A stretch of DNA of 64,000 nucleotides from Lewinella sp041392765 (GTDB lineage: Bacteria; Bacteroidota; Bacteroidia; Chitinophagales; Saprospiraceae): positions 124,001-188,000 of the forward strand of contig JAWKLL010000001.1 in assembly GCA_041392765.1 (NCBI GenBank), read 5' to 3'. The notes beneath the pieces were generated by a model. It was not told the origin of the DNA and searched no databases. It was given only the letters and a program-made list of their open reading frames with translations. Position numbers and translations under genes: made by a program. This document shows positions 19,377 to 29,129 of this stretch, in pieces (position 1 is the first letter of the stretch; the number at the start of each line of letters is the position of its first letter).

Positions 19377-20834
19377 ATGAACCGATTAAGTCTTATTCCA
19401 ACAGATAAAATAATTGAGCGACTAAGATTTGAAAATCCATGGTGGATAAGTAAACAAATACCAGAGGAATTCGGCAAAATGTCGCGACGGTTGTATTTTG
19501 ACATATTCTTTCCTTTTGTTAAAGAGCAAAAAATCCGTAGAGCAGTTGTACTCATGGGACCAAGACGAGTTGGCAAGACCGTTATGTTGTTTCATAGTAT
19601 AGCCCGATTGATAGCGGAAAAGGTCAATCCCAAGCAAATTTTTTTTGTAGGTATAGATAATCCAATTTACGTACACCTTAGTTTGGAAGACATATTATTG
19701 CTTTGCAAACAAGCACTAAATTTAGTAGATTGGAAAGGATGTTATGTCTTTTTTGATGAAATACAGTATCTCAAAAACTGGGAACTCCACTTAAAAATAT
19801 TAGTAGATTCATATCCTGACACCAAATTCATTGTTTCAGGTTCAGCAGCCGCGACATTGAAGTGGCATAGCACGGAAAGTGGTGCTGGTAGATTTACCGA
19901 CTTCATGCTCCCACCTTTAACTTTCCAAGAGTACATACATCTTAAAGGAATGGATCACTTAATCTACAAAGGAAACATACATTATGGGAAAACACCTCTT
20001 CCATATTGCTTACCCCATGACATTAAAGCCTTGAACAAAGAATTCATGCATTATTTGAATTTTGGCGGCTACCCTGAAGTAGTACTTTCTAAAGAAATAC
20101 AGGGAGATATGAGCCGATATGTGAAAAATGATATCGTGGATAAAGTACTTTTAAGGGACTTACCAAGTCTGTATGGTATTAAAAACGTGCAAGAACTCAA
20201 TCGGTTTTTCACTTACATAGCCTATCAGACAGGTAATGAATTCTCTTATGAAAAAATGTCTAAAGAAAGCGGTATCCAAAAGGAAATGTTGAAAAAATTT
20301 TTGGAATATCTTGAAGCAGCATTCCTTATCAAAGTGTTAAATAAAGTAGATATTAATGCAAAGCGACTAAAGAGAGTTACTAACTTCAAAGTATATCTTA
20401 CCAACCCATCTTTGCGTACTGCTTTGTTTTCACCGCTTGTTGAAACAGACTATGAAATGGGCAATATGGTAGAAACTGCCATTCTTTCTCAATGGATGCA
20501 TAGAGAAAAACTACATCTAACATACGCCCGCTGGAAAGATGGACGTAGTGAAGGTGAAGTTGATCTTGTTTTAGTAGATGATAAAAAATACAAACCTACT
20601 TGGGGGCTTGAAATAAAATGGAGCAACAGGTTTTTTGAAAAGCCTCAAGAACTAAAAAGCCTTCTGCAATTTTGTCGCGAAAATGGGTTAAATAATGCGT
20701 TAGTCACAACGATTGACCAGCAAGGTGTCAAAGAACAGGAAGGAATACATTTCACTTTTCTACCTGCTGCTGTTTATACCTACAACATAGGTGACATTAC
20801 TTTGCAAATCAAAACGGGTACGGATAGGTTCTGA
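19377..20834 (+). CDS. AAA-type ATPase with DUF4143 / PD-(D/E)XK-like C-terminal domain
   Basis: 485 residues. Walker A is GPRRVGKT (about residues 61-68), Walker B is CYVFFDEIQYLKNWE (about 121-135), and a sensor-1-like FIVSGSAAATLK follows. The LPPLTFQEYIHLKG box is characteristic of the ATP-binding / DUF4143 family. The C-terminal domain (from about 370) carries GEVDLVLVDDKKYKPTWGLE, then IKW, the D...E-x-K arrangement of PD-(D/E)XK nuclease folds. The family is widespread in Bacteroidota and archaea and often linked to mobile or conflict genes, but the function is unknown. The gene is AT-richer than the aspartate kinase behind it and has its own promoter, so it may be a recent arrival. 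Confidence 0.82.
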   Translation: MNRLSLIPTDKIIERLRFENPWWISKQIPEEFGKMSRRLYFDIFFPFVKEQKIRRAVVLMGPRRVGKTVMLFHSIARLIAEKVNPKQIFFVGIDNPIYVHLSLEDILLLCKQALNLVDWKGCYVFFDEIQYLKNWELHLKILVDSYPDTKFIVSGSAAATLKWHSTESGAGRFTDFMLPPLTFQEYIHLKGMDHLIYKGNIHYGKTPLPYCLPHDIKALNKEFMHYLNFGGYPEVVLSKEIQGDMSRYVKNDIVDKVLLRDLPSLYGIKNVQELNRFFTYIAYQTGNEFSYEKMSKESGIQKEMLKKFLEYLEAAFLIKVLNKVDINAKRLKRVTNFKVYLTNPSLRTALFSPLVETDYEMGNMVETAILSQWMHREKLHLTYARWKDGRSEGEVDLVLVDDKKYKPTWGLEIKWSNRFFEKPQELKSLLQFCRENGLNNALVTTIDQQGVKEQEGIHFTFLPAAVYTYNIGDITLQIKTGTDRF

Positions 20835-20885
20835 ATAACTACAATTCAATAATTCTCCGTTTCTTTGCCACCTGAAAAATTAGCT

Positions 20886-22185
20886 ATGAAGGAGAAGATC
20901 AAAGTATTCAAATTTGGTGGTGCTTCCTTAAAAAATGCAGATGCCATGCGCAACGTGGCTGCTATATTGATGCGCTATAAGGATGACAAATTAGTAGTGG
21001 TCGGTTCTGCTACCGCTGGCACTACGAATGCATTGGAAGAGGTAGTCAGGGCGCACCAATCGGGTAAGCGCGATGAAGCACTGGCACAATTAGATGCTAT
21101 CCGGCAGGCGCACAATACACTCGCAGCGGCATTGGTAGGAGAGGGGCACCCGTTTTCGACCAGTTGAACGATCACTTAGTGGCCGTGGAATGGGTGCTCG
21201 ATGAAGCTCCTCACGAAAATTACGACTATATATACGACCAAATCGTATCCGTAGGGAATTGCTTTCTACTCAAATTTTAGCGGCACTACTCAATACTTCC
21301 GGTTTACCAACACATTGGGTGGATGCTCGGGATGTCGTCCTTACCGATGATATTTTCCGCGAAGGATGGGTGCAATGGGAGGCCACAGAGGAACGCGCCC
21401 AACGCCAAGTGTTGCCCCTTTTGCAGCAAGGCGGCTTCGTACTGACGCAAGGGTTTATCGCCAGTACTACCGAAAACTTCACCGTCACCCTCGGACGCGA
21501 TGGTTCGGACTACACCGGGGCTATCTTTAGCTACTGCTTGGATGCCGAGGGGCTGTATATTTGGAAAGATGTACCAGGGGTACTCACCGCCGATCCACGC
21601 TTGTTTGATAATGTGACCAAGTTGGATCGCCTCTCTTACCGCGAGGCCATAGAAATGACCTACTACGGTGCCAAGGTTATCCACCCGAAAACCATTAAGC
21701 CGCTTCAGAATAAAAATATTCCCCTTTACGTCAAATCCTTTATTGAACCCGACGCGGAGGGCAGTCTTATTTCGGATGAAATCGTGGACAACTACCCGCC
21801 CATCGTTACCATCGAGAAAAAACAGGCATTGTGTTCCATTTCTGCTCGCGACTTTTCCTTTGTGGCAGAACACCACATCAATCGCATGTTTGAAATTATC
21901 ACCCAATTGCGTTTGCAGGTAAATATGATGCAAAACACCGCCCTTAGTTTCAATGTCTGCTTCAATGATATTGATGATAAGGTAGATCGTTTTGCACAAT
22001 TGTTGGACAAGGATTTTCGCGTTAATATCACCCGTGGGCTGGAAGTGATTACCATTCGCCATTACGACCAACTCACGCTGGAAAGCATGAAAAAAGGTAA
22101 AATGGTATTGGTAGAAGAACGACTCCCACAAACCATCCTTATGGTGGTGAAAGACATTCCTGTTATCAGTTGGAAAGAAGAATAA
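20886..22185 (+). CDS. lysC: Aspartate kinase, frameshifted twice
   Basis: Catalyses ATP-dependent phosphorylation of aspartate, the first step to lysine, threonine and methionine. The start at 20886 gives KEKIKVFKFGGASLKNADA with the KFGGxS motif at the N-terminus. The substrate-binding segment (FIASTTENFTVTLGRDGSD) and GVLTADPR follow in the third piece, and ACT regulatory domains form the C-terminal third. Two breaks interrupt it: near 21158, where GGGCACCCG lacks a base before TTTTCGACCAG, and near 21257, where GTAGGG needs a fourth G to read VSVGELLSTQIL. With both restored the protein is about 433 residues, normal for a monofunctional enzyme. A single-copy essential-type gene broken twice this way is better explained by sequencing error than by loss. 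Confidence 0.88.
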
Positions 22186-22206
22186 CGCAGATTAGCTGCT
22201 TTTTCC

Positions 22207-22214
22207 TACTTTTG
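22207..22214 (+). promoter_or_regulatory. Candidate -7 box almost at the start codon
   Basis: TACTTTTG fits TAnnTTTG and ends only 4 nt before the ATG at 22219. If used, the transcript would be leaderless or nearly so. No TTG box is seen at the right distance, so support is weak. Confidence 0.3.
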
Positions 22215-22218
22215 TACC

Positions 22219-22650
22219 ATGTTCACACACGAATGCACCAAGCGGGTACGCTATGGGGAGACCGACCAGATGGGATACCTCTACTACGGGCATTATCCTC
22301 AGTATTACGAGATCGGACGCACTGAGATGATCCGCTCGTTGGGTCTTTCCTATAAGCAGATGGAAACTGAGTATGGGGTCATGATGCCTGTCATGTCGCT
22401 ACAATGCCGTTATGTGCGCCCTGCTCGCTACGATGAACTCATTACCATCCGCACCACTTTGCGGCATCTGCCCGACGATACGATCACCTTCCACATGGAA
22501 TTGTTCAACGAGCAGCGCAAGTTGGTCAACGGGGGGAGTGTGAAACTTTGCTTCGTAGAAACAGCTACCGGAAAAACAGTGACTACGCCGGAATTTTTAT
22601 TGGCAAAATTGAGACCATATTTTGAAAAAAATCAACTGGCCGACGCCTGA
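22219..22650 (+). CDS. Acyl-CoA thioesterase, hotdog fold (YbgC/FadM type)
   Basis: 143 residues, a single hotdog domain. The N-terminal RVRYGETDQMGYLYYGHYPQ carries the catalytic aspartate motif (Y-x-x-T-D-x-M-G-x-x-Y-x-x-x-Y) of the 4-hydroxybenzoyl-CoA / YbgC thioesterases, and YEIGRTEMIRSLGLSY is the long helix. It should hydrolyse short- to medium-chain acyl-CoA; the exact substrate cannot be told. The YihY gene starts inside its last 29 bp in another frame, so the two are co-translated. Confidence 0.85.
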   Translation: MFTHECTKRVRYGETDQMGYLYYGHYPQYYEIGRTEMIRSLGLSYKQMETEYGVMMPVMSLQCRYVRPARYDELITIRTTLRHLPDDTITFHMELFNEQRKLVNGGSVKLCFVETATGKTVTTPEFLLAKLRPYFEKNQLADA

Positions 22651-23617
22651 AGAAATCCAGCAATGGTTCTGGTCATTGCCAGTAGTAGAACAGGTGCTGG
22701 CTTGGTCGAAGTCTGCCTCTTTGCCCGGTTTTTTCAAAGTGCCTATTTACGATGTCGTCGTTTTTGTACTCAAAGAAATTCATCGTTTCGATCTTTTTAC
22801 GCGTGCTAATAGCATTGCGTTTAGCTTTTTCTTGTCTTTGTTTCCTTCTTTGCTCACGCTGTTTACCTTCACGCCCTTCATTCTTTCCTACCTGACGCAT
22901 ATCGTGCCAGAATTGGCGGATTTCAATCAAATCCTTTACGAAGAAATCATGCGCGTCATGCCAGGGCAAGCAGGGCAAGCTGTGTTCGATTTTGTGCACG
23001 AGGTGACCAATGAACCACGAGTAGGATTACTTTCTTTTGGTTTTATCCTGGCCATTTACTTTTCCAGTAATGGCATGTTGGCTATGATGCAAAGTTTTGA
23101 GAAAACCTACCGTGAAACTTTCAAACGCAGGAGCGGATTGCGCAAGCGAATGATCGCCGTCATGCTCACAGGATTGGTGGGGTTCTTAGTCATTTTTTCG
23201 GTCATCTTTATTATTTTAGGAGGCATGGGCATCCGCTGGTTGGCGGATTTCGTTCATCTTTCAGAGTTTGCCACTTTCGGGTTGAATTTCCTGCGTTGGA
23301 TGTCTATCTTGATGGTTTTCTATTTTGGCATTGCTGTGTTGTACCGTTATGGCTCGGCCACACGCCAACGTTTTCCTGTTTTTTCAGTAGGTACCACGTT
23401 GGCTACTTTTCTTAGTATGTTGTCTTCTATTGCCTTTTCTTTTTATATAGATGAGTTCAATAAATACGACACCTATGACAAATTTTATGGTTCCATAGGT
23501 ACTTTTATTATCCTGATGCTTTGGATACAGATCAACTCTCTTATCTTGCTCATCGGTTTTGAACTGAACGCCGCCATTGCCGTCAATCGCAACCTGCGGG
23601 CAGATATTGATGAGTAG
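22622..23617 (+). CDS. YihY/BrkB family inner-membrane protein (UPF0761)
   Basis: 331 residues with six hydrophobic segments. ANSIAFSFFLSLFPSLLTLF (about 60-79) and the late segment GSIGTFIILMLWIQINSLIL are the most conserved stretches of the YihY/virulence factor BrkB family. The start is a TTG inside the preceding thioesterase gene; an in-frame ATG is much further in and would remove conserved sequence. The molecular role of the family is unsettled; the old claim that it is tRNA ribonuclease BN was withdrawn. Frame intact. Confidence 0.85.
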   Translation: MKKINWPTPEEIQQWFWSLPVVEQVLAWSKSASLPGFFKVPIYDVVVFVLKEIHRFDLFTRANSIAFSFFLSLFPSLLTLFTFTPFILSYLTHIVPELADFNQILYEEIMRVMPGQAGQAVFDFVHEVTNEPRVGLLSFGFILAIYFSSNGMLAMMQSFEKTYRETFKRRSGLRKRMIAVMLTGLVGFLVIFSVIFIILGGMGIRWLADFVHLSEFATFGLNFLRWMSILMVFYFGIAVLYRYGSATRQRFPVFSVGTTLATFLSMLSSIAFSFYIDEFNKYDTYDKFYGSIGTFIILMLWIQINSLILLIGFELNAAIAVNRNLRADIDE

Positions 23618-23704
23618 GGGCGGACGTGATTTTGTTAAAAATATAAGATACAGGTACTTTTACTATTCCTATTCGTTTATACAGAGGTACATTAATACTT
23701 ACAG

Positions 23705-24787
23705 ATGATTCGCCCCATTCTACTATCGATTGCTTTTTTATTAGCGGGATACACGATGTCCTTTGCTCAAAAATACTCCAACGAGTTCCTTTCCATAGGT
23801 GTGGGAGCACGTGCGCAGGCGATGGGCAATGCCGTGGTAGCCAGCGTGGATAATATTTACGCGGGTGTGTGGAACCCCGCTGGATTGGCTGCACTTCGCC
23901 CCGCCGACGGCCTGCAATTGGGTGCCATGCACTCGGAATGGTTTGGCGGTGTGGGCAAGTTCGACTACTTGGCTTTCACCCTGCCTACAGCCCAAAAAGG
24001 CAACCGTCTTGCCCTGAGTTTGGTGCGGTTTGGTATTGACCAGATTCCGAACACCCTCTCTTTGTACGAGAGCGACGGCTCCATCAACTTCGATAACCTT
24101 CGCGAGTTTTCTGCTGCCGATTACGGTTTTTTCGGTTCGTATGCCAAGCAGTTGGATAAAGCCAAAGGCCCCATTCGTTTAGGAGGCTCTTTGAAAGTAG
24201 TACACCGCCGCATTGGCCCATTCGCCACTTCTTGGGGTTTTGGTGCTGACTTGGGCGTTCAAATACTGCGCGATCAATGGCAATGGGGCATTGTCGCCAA
24301 AGACATCACCACCACCTTCAATGCTTGGCGTTTTTCCTTCACCGAAGAGGAAAAACAAGTGCTGGAACTGACCAACAACGAAGTGCCAATCAGTTCGGTA
24401 GAAATCACTAAGCCACAGTTGATATTGGGCGGTAGCCGCCTTTTTACATTTAACGAGAAAACCCGTCTGCGCACGGAGCTCAATGCCACCATCACTACCG
24501 ATGGCAAACGCAATACGCTGTTGGCTGCCAACCCCTTCAGCATTGACCCATCACTAGGATTGGAGCTTATGTACAAGGATTATCTCTTTCTCCGTACCGG
24601 GGTCAATCAATTTCAGCGCATTGCCGATTTTGATGGCGAGGAGCAGCTCACCCTGCGCCCCAGTATGGGCTTAGGACTGCGCCTCGGTAGCCTGCTCGTC
24701 GATTATGCCTACACCGACCTAGGTAGCGATCAGCAAACCTTTTCCCATGTTATTAGCTTACAATTGAGCTTGAAGCAAGGGAAGTAA
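23705..24787 (+). CDS. PorV/PorQ family outer-membrane protein
   Basis: 360 residues with signal peptide MIRPILLSIAFLLAGYTMSF. It begins FLSIGVGARAQAMGNAVVAS, then DNIYAGVWNPAGLA, the signature start of the UPF0164 / PorV-PorQ beta-barrel family, followed by amphipathic strands to a terminal aromatic-rich strand. In the T9SS, PorV shuttles cargo from the translocon to the attachment complex and PorQ helps anchor it. This copy is shorter than PorV (about 390-400) and nearer to PorQ or the paralogue often called PorV2. Several T9SS cargo genes lie in the window but none is adjacent. Confidence 0.78.
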   Translation: MIRPILLSIAFLLAGYTMSFAQKYSNEFLSIGVGARAQAMGNAVVASVDNIYAGVWNPAGLAALRPADGLQLGAMHSEWFGGVGKFDYLAFTLPTAQKGNRLALSLVRFGIDQIPNTLSLYESDGSINFDNLREFSAADYGFFGSYAKQLDKAKGPIRLGGSLKVVHRRIGPFATSWGFGADLGVQILRDQWQWGIVAKDITTTFNAWRFSFTEEEKQVLELTNNEVPISSVEITKPQLILGGSRLFTFNEKTRLRTELNATITTDGKRNTLLAANPFSIDPSLGLELMYKDYLFLRTGVNQFQRIADFDGEEQLTLRPSMGLGLRLGSLLVDYAYTDLGSDQQTFSHVISLQLSLKQGK

Positions 24788-24796
24788 ATACGATTC

Positions 24797-25366
24797 ATGG
24801 AGTTGATTGATGAGATTAGAACGGCATGGGCTTTAGCGGCTAAATACCACCAAGGTCAAAAATATGGAGGTGACCAGCCGGACGAGTATGTAGAATACTT
24901 AGAACATATAGGTGCCGTGTATATGGAGGTACAAAAAATGCCATTCAAATGGAAAATCGGCAAGGAGAAGAAGTACGTGTTGCTATTTTATGCGCTCTTT
25001 TACACGACATTATTGAAGATACAGATTGCTCCGCAGCAGAAATAAAGGAACTATTTGGCGACAAAGTAAGGGAAGGAGTAATGGCTTTGACAAAAAATGA
25101 AACACTAAAAGATAAAGAGCAAAAAATGAAAGACAGTATAGACAAGGATCAAAGAAAGTGGTGAACATATTGCCATCGTTAAATTATGCGATAGAATCTG
25201 CAACCTAACTGCTCCTCCCTTTTACTGGGATCAAGCTAAAATTAAAGCATATATAAAAGAGGCTCAGTTGATCAATCAAGCGTTGGGCTATGCAAGTGAC
25301 TATTTGAGGAAACGACTAGAAGAAAAAATTATGCGGTATGAGGTGGAATATGGTCAATCTTCGTAA
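24797..25366 (+). CDS. HD-domain (SpoT-type) phosphohydrolase-like protein, frameshifted
   Basis: Three pieces in three frames read as one protein of about 190 residues. Piece 1 has AAKYHQGQKYGG and YVEYLEHIGAV, the N-terminal metal-ligand region of the RelA/SpoT HD domain. Piece 2 has ILCALLHDIIEDTDCSAAEI with the HD pair. Piece 3 has IAIVKLCDRICNL, the KLADRxxN motif, then FYWDQAKIKAYIKEAQ. The first break is a short A-run near 24935 (six A where seven are needed), the second near 25150. No synthetase domain is present, so it may be a small alarmone hydrolase or a general nucleotide phosphohydrolase. It follows the PorV-like gene by 9 bp. Confidence 0.72.
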
Positions 25367-25471
25367 ACTCTTTCTACCCCCTATATCGGGGGGATATACT
25401 TATATCACAGCCGGTTATTTTAGAACATGATTTTAATCGAATTTTTTTCAAAATAAATTTACATTGGTGTA

Positions 25472-25948
25472 ATGAAAAAACTAATCATAATTTTATTGCT
25501 TTCACCTTCTTCCTTTTTGCTTGCCCAGCAATTAAGTTACGCCGTAACCTCTTATCAAACAGAAGGGACAAAAGCGCCTAATACTCATTTTATAGGGGAG
25601 GCTTGGTTAAATGCTATTATTCATAATGACCCTGAATTGGGCTATAATATTACGAAGGCAACCTTTAGAGCCAACTCGACATTAGACTGGCATAAACATA
25701 GTTCTGCACAGGTATTGATTATTGTAGAAGGAGAAGCATATTATCAAGAAAGGGGCAAAGAACCTATAATTTTGAAAGAAGGAGATGTAATTAAATGTGA
25801 GAACGGTGTTGAGCATTGGCATGCTTCTACCAAATATAGCGATGTAACTTATTTGGCGCTATATGGCGGTGAGCAACCTACTATTTGGACAGAGGTGTTG
25901 ACGCAACAATACTATGATAGTGTTGCTGAAAAGCTAAAAGAAAATTAG
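25472..25948 (+). CDS. Secreted cupin-domain protein
   Basis: 158 residues with a signal peptide (MKKLIIILLLSPSSFLLAQQ) and one cupin barrel. Motif 1 is STLDWHKHSSAQVLIIVEGE and motif 2 is LKEGDVIKCENGVEHWHAS, supplying three histidines and a glutamate for metal binding. Such exported cupins are often annotated as quercetin dioxygenase-like or as partners of carboxymuconolactone-decarboxylase proteins, but no substrate can be assigned here. Frame intact; a strong hairpin follows. Confidence 0.8.
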   Translation: MKKLIIILLLSPSSFLLAQQLSYAVTSYQTEGTKAPNTHFIGEAWLNAIIHNDPELGYNITKATFRANSTLDWHKHSSAQVLIIVEGEAYYQERGKEPIILKEGDVIKCENGVEHWHASTKYSDVTYLALYGGEQPTIWTEVLTQQYYDSVAEKLKEN

Positions 25949-25977
25949 AACATATCTTAGATTTTCTCAATTGGCTG

Positions 25978-26008
25978 CCTCTGCTATCGGTATGGCCGAT
26001 AGCAGAGG
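25978..26008. terminator. Strong hairpin, possible bidirectional terminator
   Basis: Perfect 13-bp stem CCTCTGCTATCGG / CCGATAGCAGAGG with a 5-nt loop, between the cupin gene (+) and the convergent GH97 gene (-). No clear T-run follows on either strand. Confidence 0.55.
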
Positions 26009-26127
26009 TCAACTACGCTTTCGCTTTGCATCTACTGAGGGAACTCCTTTTAGTTCAATCAGAAAAATTTAGACATATTTTTTTAAGTAATCTACTTGGT
26101 TTACCATACAAAAGCCAAGCCGTTTCC

Positions 26128-28251
26128 CTAATTTTTCTGCACCATTAAACTGATGGCAACGCCGCCACCTGCTGCTAAGTGGTAGGTTCGTTTATCTCCC
26201 TTTTTGATGGCATCTGCTTCGATTGTATAGTCGCTGGGGTTGTTTTTAAAATGCGCCTCTTTACCATCGCGGTAAACTTGCGCAGTAAACACCTTGCCCG
26301 CTGGAAGGAAGCTATAATCAACCGTGATGTCCCGTTCATTTTCATCGGTAATACTACCCACAAACCAGTTACCGGTATCTCTTTCTTCACGAGCTATTGT
26401 GACAAAATCCCCTGGTTCGCCCGCTAGCGTGATCGATTGCTCCCAGTTTACACCCACATCCCTGATAAACTGAAATGCAGGGTGGTTTTCGTAATGTTGT
26501 GGCAAGTCACAAGCCATTTGAATGGGGCTGTAAATGACAACATATAGCGCCAACTGATGTGCTAACGTAGTATTTATCTGGTTGTTTGGCTTAGGCTTTA
26601 GTGCCAATTCAAATACGCCGGGCGTAAAATCAATAGGCCCTGCAAGCATTCTTGTAAAAGCCACTAAAGAGAGGTGTTCGGGTGGGTTGCCTCCATCACT
26701 TGCCCAGGCGTTAAACTCTTGCCCTCGCAGCCCTTCGCGAGCGATGGCATTGGGGTACGTTCGGCGAATGCCCGTTGCTTTGATGGGTTCGTGGGCATTA
26801 ACGGCTACTTTATGCCTAGCAGCATGCTCCAGCACCTTGCGATAGTGATTGACCATCCATTGCCCGTGGTGGTATTCGCCTTTGGGGATGATTTTGCCCA
26901 CATATCCCGTTTTTACCGCATGGATGCCCAAGGATTGCATCAATTGATAGGCCGTGTCCAATTGTTGTTCGTACGTTCTCGGAGCAGCAGAGGTCTCGTG
27001 GTGCATGATGAGTTCCACGCCTTTTTCCTTTCCGTAACGAACCACCTCGGCGATGTCATAATCAGGGTATGGTGTTACAAAATCAAAGACGCCTTCTCGG
27101 TCTTCAAAGCCTATCCAATGATCCCAGCCGGTGTACCAACCCTCCACCAACAAGCCTTTGATGCCATTGGCAGCGGCAAAGTCTATGTAGCGTTTCGCAT
27201 TAGCGGTATTAGCACCGTGGGGTATTGTCTCCTTTATTTCGCCTTCGGTAACCGTGCTCATGTTTTGCGAACCTTCCCAATCCCACGTGGACAAACCGAG
27301 GTGCATTTCCCACCAGATACCTACGTATTTCATGGGTTGAATCCACGAAACATCGCCTAGTTTATTAGGCTCATTCAGATTGACAATGAGTTTGGAATCA
27401 ATCAAGCCCCCCGCCGTTTCGCTGATTTGGATCGTCCTCCACGGGGTGGTAAAAGGCAAGGCTCTTTTGACTTTAAAATCCGTCCTCGCTGACCCTACCA
27501 AATTACTGACTAAAGATAAATCAGTAGGGTTTACTTTCAAGGTCATATCTGCGTAGTCCGTCAAGTTTGCCTCGTGGAAACTTAGATACAGCCCGTCGGT
27601 TGTTTTCATGGTTACAGGCGTATTGACCGCATTTTCTGGTATGTAAGTTTGGGCCAAATTAGGATGGTCTCTGTATTTGAGGGCATCAATTTCACTGACT
27701 TTTGTGGTGTGATAAAGATGTTCGTAAATATCCCAATCGCCGGGAATCCAGTAGGCGGTATGGTCTCCGGTGAGGTTGAATTCCGTTCTTTCTTCCGTGA
27801 TAAATAAGGAATCAACGCCTGGCTGTTCAGGAAATTCATACCTAAATCCTATTCCGTCGTCATACGCTTTGAAGTGGATGATAAGGGAGCGTTTGGGGGC
27901 GCTTTTTTCCTCCAAGGTAATCACCATTTGGTTATAATCGTTCTCGACGATGCGCTGCTCGCCCCAGGGCATTTCCCATTCTTCTGAAAAAGAAGTACGA
28001 TTGGTGTTTTTTATTACAAAACCCTCCACAAAACCAGCTTGGTCGAGCAATTCAAACTTCATTTTAGAAGGTTTGATGACCAATTTGTCTTGATAGGTGA
28101 CAGCATAAACGGGTGCCCCTGTCTCGCTCAACTCAAATTGAATGGAAACCCCACCATTGGGCGAAGAGACGGTTGTTGCTTGCGGTGCCGAACATTGGCT
28201 CACCAAAATAAAGATGATGGCAAACCCTGCGAAATTGACTATACTTTTCAT
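26128..28251 (-). CDS. Glycoside hydrolase family 97 lipoprotein (SusB-like alpha-glycosidase)
   Basis: 707 residues. The N-terminus ends in a lipobox (ILVSQ then Cys20), so it is a lipoprotein, probably periplasmic as SusB is. The N-terminal beta-sandwich (SSPNGGVSIQFELSETG, GIGFRYEFP) is followed by a TIM barrel (MKYVGIWWEMHLG, GLLVEGWYTGWDHW) that holds the acidic catalytic candidates in ELIMHHETSAAPRTYE, AVNAHEPIKATG and AREGLRGQEFNAW, and a C-terminal beta-domain. GH97 contains both inverting alpha-glucosidases and retaining alpha-galactosidases. The GREGLRGQE-type glutamates favour the inverting SusB-like type, but this is not certain. No SusC/D pair is next to it. It precedes a BadF-type kinase gene by 15 bp on the other side and may be co-transcribed with it. 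Confidence 0.88.
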   Translation of the reverse strand: MKSIVNFAGFAIIFILVSQCSAPQATTVSSPNGGVSIQFELSETGAPVYAVTYQDKLVIKPSKMKFELLDQAGFVEGFVIKNTNRTSFSEEWEMPWGEQRIVENDYNQMVITLEEKSAPKRSLIIHFKAYDDGIGFRYEFPEQPGVDSLFITEERTEFNLTGDHTAYWIPGDWDIYEHLYHTTKVSEIDALKYRDHPNLAQTYIPENAVNTPVTMKTTDGLYLSFHEANLTDYADMTLKVNPTDLSLVSNLVGSARTDFKVKRALPFTTPWRTIQISETAGGLIDSKLIVNLNEPNKLGDVSWIQPMKYVGIWWEMHLGLSTWDWEGSQNMSTVTEGEIKETIPHGANTANAKRYIDFAAANGIKGLLVEGWYTGWDHWIGFEDREGVFDFVTPYPDYDIAEVVRYGKEKGVELIMHHETSAAPRTYEQQLDTAYQLMQSLGIHAVKTGYVGKIIPKGEYHHGQWMVNHYRKVLEHAARHKVAVNAHEPIKATGIRRTYPNAIAREGLRGQEFNAWASDGGNPPEHLSLVAFTRMLAGPIDFTPGVFELALKPKPNNQINTTLAHQLALYVVIYSPIQMACDLPQHYENHPAFQFIRDVGVNWEQSITLAGEPGDFVTIAREERDTGNWFVGSITDENERDITVDYSFLPAGKVFTAQVYRDGKEAHFKNNPSDYTIEADAIKKGDKRTYHLAAGGGVAISLMVQKN

Positions 28252-28266
28252 GGTGGTATAAATGGT

Positions 28267-29118
28267 TTAAATATTATTCCGATGAAAATCTAGCAACAAC
28301 GCCATAGGCGAACCTTCCACGATACCGGGGGTAAGGCCGTGTTGGCGAAGTACTTGGTTTATAACGGGGTGAAAATGGACGGCCACAGAGCCAGTAAAGT
28401 GGACAACGTGGGTGCCCATGAGCCGATGAAGCGGCAATAAGGTGTTCTGTACCAACAGTTGGTAATGATCAACCACTTGGTGATATAGACCCGTGTCTTT
28501 TTCCATCCATTCGTGTACCACAGGTGCGAAGCTGGCTAAGTATTGGCTGGGGTTGTCACCTTTATAAATGTGAGTAATGATATGCTCACGCGACAGGCGG
28601 TGGTGATCGGCCAGCCAGGCCGTTAGCGAGGGCGACAGTTGCCCGTAGAGCCATGCCCGCAGCAATAGCAGGCCGAGTGCGGCACCGCTGCCTTCATCCC
28701 CAAGGATAAAGCCGAGTCCGCCGCGCTGGTGTACGATCTGGCGACCATCATAGCCTCCCGCATTGGATCCGGTGCCAAGAATGCAGGCAATGCCCGGTTG
28801 GTCTTGGCAAAGGGCACGGGCGGCAGCCAGTAAGTCTGTTTCTACCACAAGAGGGTAGAGTAGGGGAGCGTGCTGCTCGAAATAGGCACTTACCGTATCT
28901 ACTCCTGCTTGTTGGGCGCATCCGGTACCGTAGTAATAAGTGGATACGTTGGATTGGAGTGCTAAATCAGTACATAGTTGCGCCAAGGTTTGCTGCCAGT
29001 GAGCCGCACTGCTTAGGAACGGGTGGAGGCCGGGTAGCAGGCCTTCGCGCAGCACACCGCCTTTGTGAGCCAGTACCCACTGCAGTTTAGAAGCCCCGCT
29101 TTCAATTACTAAAAACAT
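28267..29118 (-). CDS. BadF/BadG-type sugar kinase (N-acetylglucosamine / MurNAc kinase-like)
   Basis: 283 residues, ASKHA fold. Phosphate 1 motif: VIESGASKLQWVLA; connecting and adenosine motifs: ACILGTGSNAGGYDGRQIV and GGLGFILGDEGSGAALGLLL; C-terminal VVHFTGSVAVHF. This is the short form of the BadF/BadG/BcrA/BcrD ATPase family, whose sugar-kinase members include human NAGK and clostridial MurK. The murQ gene starts 11 bp upstream in the same direction, which points to an amino-sugar kinase in cell-wall recycling, phosphorylating GlcNAc or MurNAc (inference from neighbourhood). Confidence 0.8.
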   Translation of the reverse strand: MFLVIESGASKLQWVLAHKGGVLREGLLPGLHPFLSSAAHWQQTLAQLCTDLALQSNVSTYYYGTGCAQQAGVDTVSAYFEQHAPLLYPLVVETDLLAAARALCQDQPGIACILGTGSNAGGYDGRQIVHQRGGLGFILGDEGSGAALGLLLLRAWLYGQLSPSLTAWLADHHRLSREHIITHIYKGDNPSQYLASFAPVVHEWMEKDTGLYHQVVDHYQLLVQNTLLPLHRLMGTHVVHFTGSVAVHFHPVINQVLRQHGLTPGIVEGSPMALLLDFHRNNI

Positions 29119-29129
29119 AGGACTACCTT

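Noticed and set aside
21304..22131. 275-codon open frame antisense to aspartate kinase
   Set aside because: Mirror of a conserved coding region; no motifs of its own.
26674..27360. 228-codon open frame antisense to the GH97 gene
   Set aside because: No homology-like pattern, and it overlaps a clearly conserved gene on the other strand; a shadow frame.
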